Positions 48,909-59,168 of a DNA stretch of 64,000 nucleotides are shown in pieces. A model generated the notes under the pieces. That model worked only from the letters and a program-made list of their open reading frames with translations. It had not been told where the DNA came from and did no database searches. Numbering within the stretch: the first letter of the stretch is position 1; every line of letters starts with the position of its first letter. The stretch comes from Opitutia bacterium (GTDB lineage: Bacteria; Verrucomicrobiota; Verrucomicrobiia; Opitutales; Coraliomargaritaceae). The translations under genes and the position numbers were made by a program. Location: assembly GCA_029248665.1 (NCBI GenBank), contig JAQWIW010000018.1:1-64000 (forward strand). Reading direction: 5' to 3'.

Positions 48909-50096
48909 ATGGAAAAGAAGAATACAACGGTAGAAGACTTAGAAGTCAAAGATGCTCAAATTATTTTCAATACAGTATGGCAACATCTTATTGAAGAATT
49001 TGGCCAAGAAAATTTAAGGTTTCCCAAAGAGATATTTTGGCTAAATGGTGCTCCTGGGGCAGGTAAGGGAACCAATACTGATTTCATTATGCGGTATAGG
49101 AATCTCACGGCACCTCCAATAGTCGTCAGTAGCTTGCTCACAACCCCTAATGCAAAAAAGAAAAAAGATGCAGGTATACTAGTTGGAGATCGTGAAGTTA
49201 TTGATATCATGTTGAGAACATTATTATCTCCAGTTTATAAGTCTGGAGCTGTAGTTGATGGATTTCCACGTACGAAAGTACAAGTAGAATGCGTAAAACT
49301 ACTGTATGGGAAATTAAATGAGTTAAAGAATCATTATCAATCTGGCGACTTAGAAAACTTTTTTAAAAAACCGCATTTTCATATTGTTGTCCTCTTTATT
49401 GACCAAAATGAGAGCGTCAAACGCCAGATTAGTCGTGGCGAGAAAGCGATTCAAAACAATGAAGATGTTAATGCATCAGGCGTAGGGAAAATCATAGAGG
49501 TTCGTCCTACAGACTTAGATCCAGAAGCCTGCATTAATCGATACCGTACTTTTAAAGAAAAAACCTATGGTGCACTGAAAGAACTTCGAGAAACTTTCTT
49601 CTATCACTTTATTAATGCACATGGAAGTATTGAGGAAATTCGCAAACGTATTGATACAGAATTGCGCTATCAAGGGTCCTTAGAGCTTGATGAAGCTACT
49701 TATGACATGATTTCGCCTATACCTATAGCTAGCATGCTATCCAACCACGCACGGCAAGATTTAGTAGATCGCTTAGAGGGCTATCAAAAATATCATAATG
49801 GATTATTTCAATCGATCGTAGATTTAATCACTGATTATTTCATGCCTATCATAAAACGTCATGCAATTTCAGGTTATTCTGTGGTGAATACGGAAAACAA
49901 ACTACTAGATGATCCACAAGCCATAAGTATGCTGATCGATATTTTTTCCGAAAGGGGTTTTCATGCGATTGTCGATGTGAGCAAAGAAGAAATTCCATAT
50001 CAAGTTGATCGAGATACTTTTGAAATTAAAACCCGTATTAAGAAGATCTTCAGAATTCGCATCAATTTTAAAGCATCAGAAATACGACGTGGTTAA
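48909..50096 (+). CDS. adenylate-kinase-like nucleoside monophosphate kinase with long C-terminal part
   Basis: A 395-residue protein. Residues 35-225 form a nucleotide kinase: the phosphate loop [17 protein letters not shown] near 48, [14 protein letters not shown] near 118, a LID-like stretch with RQISRGEK, and a late Arg-rich helix. Usual adenylate kinase has about 215 residues, so the last ~170 residues are extra and start around [19 protein letters not shown]; no family is recognised. It lies 12 bases after lpxK, likely in the same transcript. Confidence 0.75.
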   Translation: MEKKNTTVEDLEVKDAQIIFNTVWQHLIEEFGQENLRFPKEIFWLNGAPGAGKGTNTDFIMRYRNLTAPPIVVSSLLTTPNAKKKKDAGILVGDREVIDIMLRTLLSPVYKSGAVVDGFPRTKVQVECVKLLYGKLNELKNHYQSGDLENFFKKPHFHIVVLFIDQNESVKRQISRGEKAIQNNEDVNASGVGKIIEVRPTDLDPEACINRYRTFKEKTYGALKELRETFFYHFINAHGSIEEIRKRIDTELRYQGSLELDEATYDMISPIPIASMLSNHARQDLVDRLEGYQKYHNGLFQSIVDLITDYFMPIIKRHAISGYSVVNTENKLLDDPQAISMLIDIFSERGFHAIVDVSKEEIPYQVDRDTFEIKTRIKKIFRIRINFKASEIRRG

Positions 50097-50105
50097 TGTA
50101 GGTAA

Positions 50106-50942
50106 CTAGAATAGATACTTTTTTAAAAAACCTACAATCGATTGAGCCGTAGCAAGAGGACTTTCAATATGCGGTGCATGTCCGCAATCTTTGATCACCT
50201 CACAATCAGAATTTGGATGAATCTCTGAAAATTGACGACTTATCTCGCAATACTTATCATCTAATTTTCCATTTATTAACAGGATGGGGGATTGAATATT
50301 TGGAATCAAATCCCATAAATCAGGAAATACGCCTTGCCCAAAATAGAGTAAGCTATTTTTCAAACCTTTAGGATCTAGAGTTTCTTTTCTTTTCTGCATG
50401 GCTCGATAAAAATCATCAGGAGTTTTCAGTTGTGTGCGAATTAGAGGAAGTGTTTTCCAATAATCCAAAAACCAGGAAATTCCTTGATTTGTTATTTTTT
50501 CTGCAAGTATTTTGTCCGATTCTCTTCTCATCGTTCGCTCTTCTATTGAACGAATTCCAGGATTAACACCAATTAAAATAATAGCATCCCAAAAGCTAGT
50601 TTGCTGAGTGGCATGTAAAAGCCCTAAACGAGAGCCCATTGAATAAGCGATTAGGATATTTTTATGTCCCTGCGGAAAATTAGAATAATCGTTATGTTTG
50701 TGGTGTGCTTGTGCTTGAATATATCGATCAAGAAAATCGTATTGTCCTTTGACTGAGCAATCGGAATCAGACAGCGAATCATGACCAGGCAAATTAGGTC
50801 CGAACCAATTAAGTTTCACCGATACGCCATCCAATATGGATTGGATAGACGTTTCTAGTAAATTAAAATCTGAACCACTTCCAGTAAACCCATGAAGTGA
50901 ATAGAGATTAAATATTAAATTTTTGTCTGATGTCTTCTTCAA
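50106..50942 (-). CDS. menH: alpha/beta hydrolase, MenH-like
   Basis: A 278-residue alpha/beta-hydrolase with oxyanion loop LHGFTGSG, nucleophile elbow YSMGSRLGL, acid region PILLINGKLDDKY and catalytic His in CGHAPHIE. Spacing and lid features (MRRESDKILAEKI) match MenH, the pyruvate-elimination enzyme of menaquinone synthesis, which would fit a menaquinol-oxidising Act complex, but other hydrolases remain possible. Last gene of the ppi-cobA/hemD-hemC minus run. Confidence 0.7.
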   Translation of the reverse strand: MKKTSDKNLIFNLYSLHGFTGSGSDFNLLETSIQSILDGVSVKLNWFGPNLPGHDSLSDSDCSVKGQYDFLDRYIQAQAHHKHNDYSNFPQGHKNILIAYSMGSRLGLLHATQQTSFWDAIILIGVNPGIRSIEERTMRRESDKILAEKITNQGISWFLDYWKTLPLIRTQLKTPDDFYRAMQKRKETLDPKGLKNSLLYFGQGVFPDLWDLIPNIQSPILLINGKLDDKYCEISRQFSEIHPNSDCEVIKDCGHAPHIESPLATAQSIVGFLKKYLF

Positions 50943-50951
50943 GTAAATCGC

Positions 50952-51422
50952 TTATTCTACAACTGAAATAGCAACAATTTTCACATCTTCAATTGGCTTA
51001 TCCATCGGATCTTTTTCAACCTTTTCAATAGACTCAACAACAGCACTACCGCCAGTAACCTCGCCAAATATAGTGTGCTTCATGTGCAACCAAGGGGTAG
51101 CTACAGTAGTTATGAAAAATTGACTTCCGTTTGTTCCAGGACCTGCATTAGCCATTGCTAGTAATCCAGCCTTATCAAATGCTAAATCAGCCGAACATTC
51201 ATCTTCAAAAATTTTCCCCCAAATAGATTCGCCACCACGGCCAGTACCTGTCGGATCTCCGCCTTGTATCATAAATTGCTCAATAATTCTATGAAAGATG
51301 ATTCCATTATAATAGCCATTCTTCGCATGTGTTATAAAATTCTCACATGTTTTAGGTGCGACTGAATCAAATAGATTGAATTCGATAACACCTTTAGTCG
51401 TTTCCATTTTTATTTTAGTCAT
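50952..51422 (-). CDS. peptidyl-prolyl cis-trans isomerase, cyclophilin type
   Basis: A 156-residue cyclophilin without a signal peptide, hence cytoplasmic. [19 protein letters not shown] carries the catalytic Arg and the FxMxxGD motif; [19 protein letters not shown] and FGEVTGG complete the active-site face. It sits between menH-like and the hemD fusion, 9 bases after one and 17 before the other, so it is probably cotranscribed. Confidence 0.93.
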   Translation of the reverse strand: MTKIKMETTKGVIEFNLFDSVAPKTCENFITHAKNGYYNGIIFHRIIEQFMIQGGDPTGTGRGGESIWGKIFEDECSADLAFDKAGLLAMANAGPGTNGSQFFITTVATPWLHMKHTIFGEVTGGSAVVESIEKVEKDPMDKPIEDVKIVAISVVE

Positions 51423-51439
51423 AACTGATGATTTTTAGT

Positions 51440-52984
51440 TTATTGATTAGGATTTCGAAAATAAGAAAGTGTTTCCACTACAAAATTTTCTAAATTAGCT
51501 TTGGGGGATTCAAAGGCAACAGGCAGATTATGTTTTCTCAAACTCTCACTTGTTTTCACGCCTATACTTCCAAACTTTGGCTTAATACTGTCGCTTAATT
51601 CAAGTGACTGAGTTGCAGATATATAATTATGAACTGTTGAGGAACTAGTAAATAAAACTAAGTCAGCTCCTTCTTCCTTAAATCTTTCAAAATTTTCATT
51701 CTTCGATAAATCAGTACGAACGTTTTTATACAAAGGTAGACGGTCGACAATCGCACGTCCTTCATCTTGTAATCGCTTAAAAAGAATATCCGAATTCTTA
51801 TCTCCTGTAACAAGTAAAATTTTTACATTATCCAATGTTTGATGCTCTATCAATGCCTCGGCCAAAGCATTTGAATTTGCTGTTTCTGGTATTAAACTCA
51901 CTTTTAACTTATGACTTCTTACAGCCCGGGCCGTAGCCTTTCCGACAGTGGCAATTTGCGATAGCCCGATTGAGCGAACATCTTCATAGGCCTTATCTAA
52001 TAAATCAAAAAATAAATCCACACCGTTGGCACTAGTAAAAACGATCCACTCATACGACGCAATATCGGTAAAAACATTAGTAATAGAATCTCTGTCATAA
52101 TCTTCTTCAATTTCTATAAATGGAACCTCTAGCACATCTGCTCCATAATTCTCTAAAAGTTGAGATAATTCACCGGCTTGTTTTCTTGGTCGTGGTACCA
52201 AAATCTTCTTTCCAAAGAGTGGCTTTTCTTCAAACCAGTTATATTGGCTCCGAGATTTAACAACATTTCCAACAAAAACAATTGCGGGGGATTTAATTTC
52301 CATTGCTTCAGAATCTGGAATAATTTGACCAAGTGTACTGAAACAACTTCTTTGTTTAACATACGTACCATTTTCAACAATGGCGACTGGCGTATCTTGT
52401 TTGAGACCTCCCTCTAGTAACTCACCAACAATTCGCTTCAATTGACCAATTCCCATGTAAATACAAAGGGTAGAATTTGATTTTGCGAATTCTTTAAAAT
52501 CTAAATTAAGTGATGTTTTTTCAGGGTTTTCATGGCCCGTTAGAAATATAATTGAAGAACTGATATCCCTTTGAGAAATCTGAATGCCTGCATATGCAGC
52601 ACAGGCAATAGCTGCCGTGATTCCAGGAACAATTTCATAATGAATACCTTCACTATCTAAAGCATCTACTTCTTCACCAGCTCGGCCAAAGACAAGAGGA
52701 TCTCCACCTTTTAAACGAACTATAGATACATCATTCTGAGCTTCTTCAATCAATAGAGCATTGATCTCTGCTTGTGGAATAGAATGTTGCCCAGAACTCT
52801 TTCCTACAAAGATAGAACGAGCTTCGGGCTTTAACCAATTCAAAACTTTCTGGTTCACTAAATTGTCATAGATAACCACATCCGCTTGTTCTAAAATCGA
52901 TTTTGCCTTAATAGATAATAGGCCTGGATCACCTGGCCCAGCTCCTACTAAATACACAAATCCTTTTTGTACTCTGTAAGTCAT
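51440..52984 (-). CDS. cobA-hemD: uroporphyrinogen-III C-methyltransferase / uroporphyrinogen-III synthase fusion
   Basis: A 514-residue two-domain tetrapyrrole protein. Residues 8-255 form the SUMT domain (VYLVGAGPGDPGLLSIKA, VIVRLKGGDPLVFGRAGEEV-type loop, PGITAAIACAAYAGI), which makes precorrin-2 for siroheme. Residues 258-510 form the HemD domain (ILVPRPRKQAGELSQLLENY, WIVFTSANGVDLFF, FGSIGVKTSESLRK). Such fusions occur in several lineages. hemC lies directly upstream with no intervening bases, so heme and siroheme branch steps are cotranscribed. Confidence 0.92.
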   Translation of the reverse strand: MTYRVQKGFVYLVGAGPGDPGLLSIKAKSILEQADVVIYDNLVNQKVLNWLKPEARSIFVGKSSGQHSIPQAEINALLIEEAQNDVSIVRLKGGDPLVFGRAGEEVDALDSEGIHYEIVPGITAAIACAAYAGIQISQRDISSSIIFLTGHENPEKTSLNLDFKEFAKSNSTLCIYMGIGQLKRIVGELLEGGLKQDTPVAIVENGTYVKQRSCFSTLGQIIPDSEAMEIKSPAIVFVGNVVKSRSQYNWFEEKPLFGKKILVPRPRKQAGELSQLLENYGADVLEVPFIEIEEDYDRDSITNVFTDIASYEWIVFTSANGVDLFFDLLDKAYEDVRSIGLSQIATVGKATARAVRSHKLKVSLIPETANSNALAEALIEHQTLDNVKILLVTGDKNSDILFKRLQDEGRAIVDRLPLYKNVRTDLSKNENFERFKEEGADLVLFTSSSTVHNYISATQSLELSDSIKPKFGSIGVKTSESLRKHNLPVAFESPKANLENFVVETLSYFRNPNQ

Positions 52985-53845
52985 TTATTTATTTATTTGA
53001 TTTTTCATCTTATTCACCAAGCCGATGGCTGATTCTAGTTTTTCCGAGAAGGGCGAGTCATTGATTTCGAATTTATGATACGAAATCAAAGGGTGATAAA
53101 TATGCAAATGTTTACCATCGAAATGAACACCTGCAGGACTTTGACAACCACCATCTAAAACTTTCAAACAAGCTTTCTCAATACTAATCGCTTCATAGGT
53201 ATTCTCACATAATTTTGATTCGAAATTAATAGGATTATCCACTCGGCAAACGATAGCGATTGCACCTTGACCAGCCGCAGGAACCATAATTTCGTGCTCA
53301 AGATTGGTGAATGCTAAATCCTTATACTCAGTAATCTTTAGGCGATCTAAGCCTGCCTCGGCTAAAATGGTTGCATCTGCTTCACCATTACAGATTTTTT
53401 CTAAACGAGTCCCTACATTGCCTCTAATTAATTTAAATTCAGCTTTAGGAAATATTGCACTCAATTGATTTCTTCTTCGTGGACTGCTCGTAGCAATCGT
53501 TTCAATCGCATGCCATTCTTTTCTTGATATCAGCACGTCCGCTTCAGAATCTCTTGGCAAATAGCCTGCAATCTTCAAAGTAGAGGGTAATTCCACTGGC
53601 AAGTCCTTAGCGGAATGCACAGCAATGTCAGCAACGCCTTCTAATAAGGCAGTATCCAACTCTTTAGTAAAAAGCCCAATGCCACCTTGCTTTTCTAAAG
53701 AATAATCCAAACGGCTATCAATTTCTGTAGAAACTGGAAATAGCTCAAAAGTATGCTCACCTAAGCGAGAAGCAAACCAATCACAGACCATCTCGGACTG
53801 CTTGATCGCTAAGGGCGATTTTCTCGTAGCAACTTTTAATATCAT
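52985..53845 (-). CDS. hemC: porphobilinogen deaminase (hydroxymethylbilane synthase)
   Basis: Joins four porphobilinogens. The 286-residue protein shows KVATRKSPLAIKQS, HSAKDLPVELP, IATSSPRRRNQLSAI, RGNVGTRLEKI and the cofactor-anchoring Cys in VLDGGCQSPAGVH near residue 235. Slightly short for the family (about 310). It lies next to the cobA-hemD fusion in the same direction. Confidence 0.95.
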   Translation of the reverse strand: MILKVATRKSPLAIKQSEMVCDWFASRLGEHTFELFPVSTEIDSRLDYSLEKQGGIGLFTKELDTALLEGVADIAVHSAKDLPVELPSTLKIAGYLPRDSEADVLISRKEWHAIETIATSSPRRRNQLSAIFPKAEFKLIRGNVGTRLEKICNGEADATILAEAGLDRLKITEYKDLAFTNLEHEIMVPAAGQGAIAIVCRVDNPINFESKLCENTYEAISIEKACLKVLDGGCQSPAGVHFDGKHLHIYHPLISYHKFEINDSPFSEKLESAIGLVNKMKNQINK

Positions 53846-53883
53846 TTAATTGAATGATTTAGAATAGCTTATAATATGGCTAT

Positions 53884-53911
53884 AAAAAAATTGCCTCAAG
53901 TTTGAGGCAAT
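53884..53911 (-). terminator. intrinsic terminator of ilvC
   Basis: On the minus strand a perfect 10-bp stem (ATTGCCTCAA with its complement, 2-base loop) is followed by at least seven T. It lies about 30 bases after the ilvC stop, the proper position. Confidence 0.85.
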
Positions 53912-53940
53912 TTGAAAGACTTAATCAGAGCAATGTAGTC

Positions 53941-54969
53941 TTAATTATAAGAGGCTTGTGCACCTTTAATGTTACGCTTTTTCACCCAAGGCATTAGAGA
54001 TCTTAAACGAACGCCAACTTTTTCAATAGGGTGCTTTTCACCATCTTTCTGAAATTGCTTATATTTTGGTGATCCATTTTGATATTCTTTAACCCACTGT
54101 TTTGTGAATTTACCTGTTTGGATATCCTTCAAAATTGCTTTCATCGCTTTTTTAGAACCTGCGTTGATCACTCTAGGACCACTCACATAGTCGCCCCATT
54201 CAGCTGTTTCTGAAACTGAAAAACGCATGCCTGAAACTCCAGACTCAACCATAAGATCGACAATAAGTTTTAATTCATGCAAACACTCGAAATATGCCAT
54301 TTCTGGTTGATAACCTGCTTCGACCAAAGTTTCGAATCCTGCTTGTACCAATGCACTTGCACCACCGCAAAGAACAGCTTGCTCACCGAATAAATCAGTT
54401 TCACATTCTTCTTTGAAGCTTGTTTGAAGTACACCTGCACGAGTACCGCCTACACCTTTAGCCCAAGCAAGTGCTACATCTTTAGCTTTCTTGGATGAAC
54501 CTTTATGAACTGCGATCAGAGCAGGGACACCTTTACCTTCAACAAATTGACTACGTACTACATGACCTGGGCCCTTAGGAGCAACCATGATCACATCAAC
54601 GCCTTTAGGTGGAGTGATTAAATTAAAGTGGATGGCTAAACCATGCGTGAAAGCCAAGGTCTTTCCTTTAGAGAGGTTAGGCAGCACATCATTTTCATAG
54701 ACTTCCGCTTGTTTCATGTCTGGAACAGCAATCATGATCACGTCCGCTAATTTCACCGCTTCAGCAGTGTCATAGACCTTAAAGCCATGTTTTTTCGCCA
54801 CAGCCACTGATTTACTCTTTGGATACAATCCAATGATTACATTCAATTTACTGTCTTTTAAGTTCTGAGCATGTGCATGCCCTTGAGAACCGTATCCAAT
54901 GATTGCGAGTGTTTTATTTTTTAAGATGCTTAGTTTTGCATCTTTATTAGTATAAACTTTAGCCGGCAT
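53941..54969 (-). CDS. ilvC: ketol-acid reductoisomerase
   Basis: Second common step of valine/isoleucine synthesis, NADPH-dependent. The 342-residue class I protein shows the Rossmann start AIIGYGSQGHAHAQNLKD, the acidic metal motif ECETDLFGEQAVLCGG and GMRFSVSETAEWGDYVSG. Length is typical. It lies 55 bases after ilvN in the same direction and is followed by a strong terminator. Confidence 0.97.
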   Translation of the reverse strand: MPAKVYTNKDAKLSILKNKTLAIIGYGSQGHAHAQNLKDSKLNVIIGLYPKSKSVAVAKKHGFKVYDTAEAVKLADVIMIAVPDMKQAEVYENDVLPNLSKGKTLAFTHGLAIHFNLITPPKGVDVIMVAPKGPGHVVRSQFVEGKGVPALIAVHKGSSKKAKDVALAWAKGVGGTRAGVLQTSFKEECETDLFGEQAVLCGGASALVQAGFETLVEAGYQPEMAYFECLHELKLIVDLMVESGVSGMRFSVSETAEWGDYVSGPRVINAGSKKAMKAILKDIQTGKFTKQWVKEYQNGSPKYKQFQKDGEKHPIEKVGVRLRSLMPWVKKRNIKGAQASYN

Positions 54970-55024
54970 AGTTTTATAAGTTATGATTAATGATTAAAAA
55001 AATTGTGCAAAAAAGCCTAGTTGA

Positions 55025-55498
55025 TTAGCCACGCTTCAAAGCGACGCCGCCTGTACGAGCCATTTCAATGACTCCGTAAGGTTCAACAAGGTTTAAAAAA
55101 GCTTTTATTTTATTAGGGTTGCCTGTCATTTCAACATTTACGGACTGAGCCGCAACATCAATGATTTTTGCACGAAAGATGTCACAAATTTGTACGATCT
55201 CTGTTCTTTGCTTAGGCTCAACTTTGATCTTGAGCATCAAAAGTTCTCTTTCTGTCGCTTGGCCTTTCGAATATTCTGTAACCTCTAAAACATTCACTAA
55301 TTTGGACACCTGCTTGATTGCTTGATCCAATGCACTGCTATCCCCAATAATGGTAGCCGTGATTCGTGAAAACTTAGAATCTGGCATCGGTCCAACATTT
55401 AAGGTTTCAATATTAAATCCACGACCGCTGAACATTCCAGCGATACGGGCAAGAACACCAAATTTATTCTCTACTAAAATGGAAATAATATGACGCAT
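55025..55498 (-). CDS. ilvN: acetolactate synthase small (regulatory) subunit
   Basis: Regulatory subunit of acetohydroxyacid synthase giving valine feedback. From ATG 55498 the 157-residue product begins MRHIISILVENKFGVLARI, an ACT domain, followed by the second domain (EIVQICDIFRAKIIDVAAQS, KIKAFLNLVEPYGVIE). An upstream in-frame ATG at 55555 would run into tRNA-Val and is rejected. The catalytic partner gene ilvB is not in the window. ilvC is downstream. Confidence 0.92.
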   Translation of the reverse strand: MRHIISILVENKFGVLARIAGMFSGRGFNIETLNVGPMPDSKFSRITATIIGDSSALDQAIKQVSKLVNVLEVTEYSKGQATERELLMLKIKVEPKQRTEIVQICDIFRAKIIDVAAQSVNVEMTGNPNKIKAFLNLVEPYGVIEMARTGGVALKRG

Positions 55499-55523
55499 GT
55501 GTAACTTTAAAACAGAATAATAT

Positions 55524-55604
<81 letters not shown>

Positions 55605-55708
55605 AATAATTTAAGGAACAATGAAGTTGATAGTGAGAATTTAATGAATCAAGACAATTCTCACTATTTTTCGCGAAAACCTTTATTTCTTAAAGGATTA
55701 ATCGCTTT

Positions 55709-56380
55709 CTAAAGGCTTAAGATTTCCTCGTGAAAGGCAGAAGCGTCACTTGATTGATAAAATGAAGTTCCGCAGACTAATGTATTTGCACCTGCATTGA
55801 TACATGAACCCGCATTCTCTAAATTAACCCCACCGTCCACTTCAATTCGGAAACTCAAAGCAGCCTCAACTTGTTTTTCTTTTAAAATACGCACTTTATC
55901 TAGACAGGATGCCATAAATTCTTGTCCACCAAACCCTGGGTGCACGGTCATCACTAAAACCAAATCGACTAATTCCAAGAAGGGTAGCACTGTGTCTACA
56001 TCCGTTTCGGGGTTTAGAGCGATACCTACACAAATTCCTTTTTCTTTAATTGCTTTAATCGTTTCTCTAATCGGATAGTTCGGTTCAACATGGATAGTAA
56101 TTAAATCAGCACCTGCATTGATAAAACTTTCATAATGCTTATCAGGATTTTTAAGCATCAAATGTACATCAAAAAATAAATCAGATTTTTTACGCAAAGT
56201 CTTAACAACATCTGGTCCAAAAGTAATATTAGGAACAAAATGCCCGTCCATGATATCCAAGTGCAACCAATTCACTCCAGCAGCCTTTGCCAGACTTACA
56301 CCATCACCGAGGGCACTTTGGTCAGCAGCAAGAATTGAGGGAGCTAAAAGAATTGAGTCTTTATGTAATGGTAATGTCAT
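55709..56380 (-). CDS. rpe: ribulose-phosphate 3-epimerase
   Basis: Pentose-phosphate epimerase. The 223-residue TIM barrel begins LAPSILAADQSALGDG, with metal motifs LHLDIMDGHFVPNITFG and VHPGFGGQEFM and the phosphate-binding RIEVDGGVNLENA. Length is normal. It lies upstream of tRNA-Val and ilvN in the same direction. Confidence 0.96.
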   Translation of the reverse strand: MTLPLHKDSILLAPSILAADQSALGDGVSLAKAAGVNWLHLDIMDGHFVPNITFGPDVVKTLRKKSDLFFDVHLMLKNPDKHYESFINAGADLITIHVEPNYPIRETIKAIKEKGICVGIALNPETDVDTVLPFLELVDLVLVMTVHPGFGGQEFMASCLDKVRILKEKQVEAALSFRIEVDGGVNLENAGSCINAGANTLVCGTSFYQSSDASAFHEEILSL

Positions 56381-56402
56381 CTGAATTAAATTCGACTTTA
56401 GC

Positions 56403-56585
56403 TTAGGTTAAGTATAGCTCATTTAAAGTTGCACTTATAATTTGTGCAATCAAAAGATTTAACGACCATTTTTTATTCGCTGGAATAGGGTACCAAGGAT
56501 CTATATTAATAGCATTGAGTTTATCTTTAGTACCTGTCTTCAGTAAATCCTGATCGAAATCTTCAATATCTATGATACTCATCAC
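56403..56585 (-). CDS. possible small protein (60 aa)
   Basis: An intact 60-codon frame (starts MMSIIDIEDFDQDLL, ends with an amphipathic helix-like stretch and LNELYLT) placed 22 bases upstream of rpe and only 17 bases from the divergent PPTase start. Sequence bias is compatible with coding. No family recognised; it may be chance. Confidence 0.35.
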   Translation of the reverse strand: MMSIIDIEDFDQDLLKTGTKDKLNAINIDPWYPIPANKKWSLNLLIAQIISATLNELYLT

Positions 56586-56602
56586 TATGATTAAAATTGT
56601 TC

Positions 56603-57265
56603 ATGAATAATCTTCGTAAGCAACTATATACAAACTTTCCTAAGAATATAAGTTGGGCATGCCATTCCGTAAATGAGGAAAATATTGAAATTCCTGATTT
56701 CAAGGAAAAGTCAGCTCGTGAAAAGGAATATTGCCTCGGTCGTTATTGTGCCCAACAAGCACTTGAAGCATTACATTCAAATAATCATTCAAGTAAAATC
56801 GAATCAAGTCCTCATGGATTTCCAATTTGGCCTAATGGTATCAATGGAAGCATCAGCCATTCAAAAGGATTGTGCTTATCCGCGGTAGCAAAATCTATTG
56901 ATTATGAAGCAATCGGTATTGATGTTGAGCAATTCAACCGAATGAAAGAACGTTCCATAGAGCGTATAGTACACCCCTTGGAAAAAGCACAAATCGGGAA
57001 TGACCTTAAAAAAGCAACACTACTTTTTAGTATAAAAGAAGCATTTTATAAAGCACAATTTCCACTCCACAAAAGTCCTTTAAACTTTAAAGACGTCGCT
57101 TTGAATTATGATTTTATCGCTCAAACAGCCCAATTAAAATGGATAGCAGAAAAATTACCCATTTCAAAATCAAGCTACTCTGACTGGGTAATAGCTTACC
57201 AAGTAATCAAAGACACCTGCTTCGTTCTTTGCTCAAAGAGTAATAAAACAGACAAATCAAATTAG
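56603..57265 (+). CDS. 4'-phosphopantetheinyl transferase
   Basis: Moves phosphopantetheine from CoA to carrier proteins. The 220-residue protein, EntD/Sfp type, shows the magnesium motif AIGIDVEQFNRM near residue 112 and FSIKEAFYKA near 147, with SISHSKG before. It is longer than the AcpS type. ATG 56603 is preferred over TTG 56597. It lies 54 bases before lepA. The substrate carrier protein is not visible here. Confidence 0.85.
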   Translation: MNNLRKQLYTNFPKNISWACHSVNEENIEIPDFKEKSAREKEYCLGRYCAQQALEALHSNNHSSKIESSPHGFPIWPNGINGSISHSKGLCLSAVAKSIDYEAIGIDVEQFNRMKERSIERIVHPLEKAQIGNDLKKATLLFSIKEAFYKAQFPLHKSPLNFKDVALNYDFIAQTAQLKWIAEKLPISKSSYSDWVIAYQVIKDTCFVLCSKSNKTDKSN

Positions 57266-57319
57266 AGAGTTGTCTTTTATTCATTTATAGAATCTTAACT
57301 AGTACATTAGTTAACTTAT

Positions 57320-59119
57320 ATGTCTCTTACAGATAACATACGCAATTTTTGCATCATAGCCCATGTCGATCATGGGAAAACGACTCTTTCGGATCGTATT
57401 TTAGAACTCACCCGTACGGTAGAAATACGAAATATGCAAGACCAGCTACTGGATTCAATGGACCTAGAAAGAGAGCGGGGGATAACAATTAAAAGCCATC
57501 CAGTCTCGATGGTATACAGTCATAATAACGTCGATTATGCTTTTAATCTAATTGATACTCCAGGACACGTTGATTTTTCTTACGAAGTTTCAAGAAGTTT
57601 AGCTGCTTGTGAAGGAGCACTCTTACTGATTGATGCTGCCCAAGGTATTGAAGCTCAGACCGTGGCAAATGCACAATTAGCCAGCCAGCATGGCTTGGAA
57701 ATTATTCCAGTCATCAATAAAATTGATTTACCGAGTGCAGACATACCTGCCATTGAAGCACAGTTAGAAGATGTTTTAGCTATACCTGCTGAAGATGCCG
57801 TACTCACGAGTGCAAAAACAGGCATAGGCATTCCAGAACTCATGGAAAAAATTGCCTTAAAAATACCCAAACCTATATCGGCAAATGATGAACCTTTAAG
57901 AATGCTCATTTTTGATTGCATCTATGATACCTATAAAGGTGTTATTTGTTACGTACGGATTTTTTCTGGATCGATAAAAGCAAACGAGACAATCATCACG
58001 ATGAGTGATGGTAAAAAAGCTTTGACCAAAGAAGTCGGGAAATTTTCGCCAAAAATGAACACCCAGAACGTATTGAATACAGGCGATGTTGGCTATATCG
58101 TGACTAATATTCGTGATGTATCTGAAATCAAACTCGGCGATACTATCACTTTACAAAATAACCCGGCGACAAAGATGCTACCAGGGTTTAAGGAAATCAG
58201 CCCGATGGTTTTCAGTGGGATTTACCCAATCGACACAAGCGATTACAATAAACTTAAAGCCAGCATGGGGAAACTTCGCCTTAATGATGCCGCTTTTGTT
58301 TACCAATCCGAAAATTCTGTAGCCCTGGGATTTGGCTTTCGTTGTGGCTTCCTTGGTTTATTGCACATGGAAATCATACAGGAACGTATTCGCCGAGAAT
58401 ATAACCTAGATGTTATTTCCACTTATCCAAGTGTAGTTTACAATATCATTAAAATAGATGGAGAGATGATTGAGGTCCACAACCCAGTACACCTACCAGA
58501 TCCTTCCGAGATTGAAACAATCAAAGAGCCAATGATTCGTGCCTCCATACATATTCCGAGTGGCTCAATCGGAGATACTTTAGCTCTCGTATCAGAGAAA
58601 AGAGGCCTCTGTGAGCAGACTGAAACTATTGATGCACAGAGAGTTATGCTCGTTTGTATTTTACCTCTGAATGAAATCCTCATCGATTTCAATGACCGAC
58701 TAAAAAGCATTACTCACGGTTATGGTTCAATGGATTACGAAATGGCCGACTATCAAGAAGCAAAATTATGCCGTCTGGATATTCGTGTTAATAACGACCC
58801 GGTCGATGCTTTTTCCTCAATCGTTCACGTAGATAAAGCCGAGGGAAGAGGGCGTGTACTCTGCAAACGATTGAAAGAGATTTTACCAAGACAGTTATTT
58901 AAGATCGCCATTCAAGCGAGTGTTGGCGCACAAATTATCGCACGCGAAACGATTACTGCTTTTCGTAAAGACGTTACCGCCAAATGTTATGGTGGGGATA
59001 TTTCTAGAAAGCGTAAATTGTTGGAAAAACAAAAAGAGGGTAAAAAGAGAATGAAAAATATAGGAAATGTTTCTATTCCACAAGATGCCTTCATTAAAAT
59101 ATTAAAGACAACTGACTAA
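57320..59119 (+). CDS. lepA: translation elongation factor 4 (LepA)
   Basis: Ribosome GTPase promoting back-translocation. The 599-residue protein has G1 IAHVDHGKTTL near residue 10, G3 DTPGHVDFSYEV near 82, G4 INKIDLP near 132 and the LepA-specific GLLHMEIIQERIRRE. It ends in the LepA C-terminal KRKLLEKQKEGKKRMK. Length is exact for the family. lepB follows, as in many bacteria. Confidence 0.97.
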   Translation: MSLTDNIRNFCIIAHVDHGKTTLSDRILELTRTVEIRNMQDQLLDSMDLERERGITIKSHPVSMVYSHNNVDYAFNLIDTPGHVDFSYEVSRSLAACEGALLLIDAAQGIEAQTVANAQLASQHGLEIIPVINKIDLPSADIPAIEAQLEDVLAIPAEDAVLTSAKTGIGIPELMEKIALKIPKPISANDEPLRMLIFDCIYDTYKGVICYVRIFSGSIKANETIITMSDGKKALTKEVGKFSPKMNTQNVLNTGDVGYIVTNIRDVSEIKLGDTITLQNNPATKMLPGFKEISPMVFSGIYPIDTSDYNKLKASMGKLRLNDAAFVYQSENSVALGFGFRCGFLGLLHMEIIQERIRREYNLDVISTYPSVVYNIIKIDGEMIEVHNPVHLPDPSEIETIKEPMIRASIHIPSGSIGDTLALVSEKRGLCEQTETIDAQRVMLVCILPLNEILIDFNDRLKSITHGYGSMDYEMADYQEAKLCRLDIRVNNDPVDAFSSIVHVDKAEGRGRVLCKRLKEILPRQLFKIAIQASVGAQIIARETITAFRKDVTAKCYGGDISRKRKLLEKQKEGKKRMKNIGNVSIPQDAFIKILKTTD

Positions 59120-59168
59120 AAATTCTCTCGCACATCATTTAATATTTGTTTAATTTAAATTCACACAA

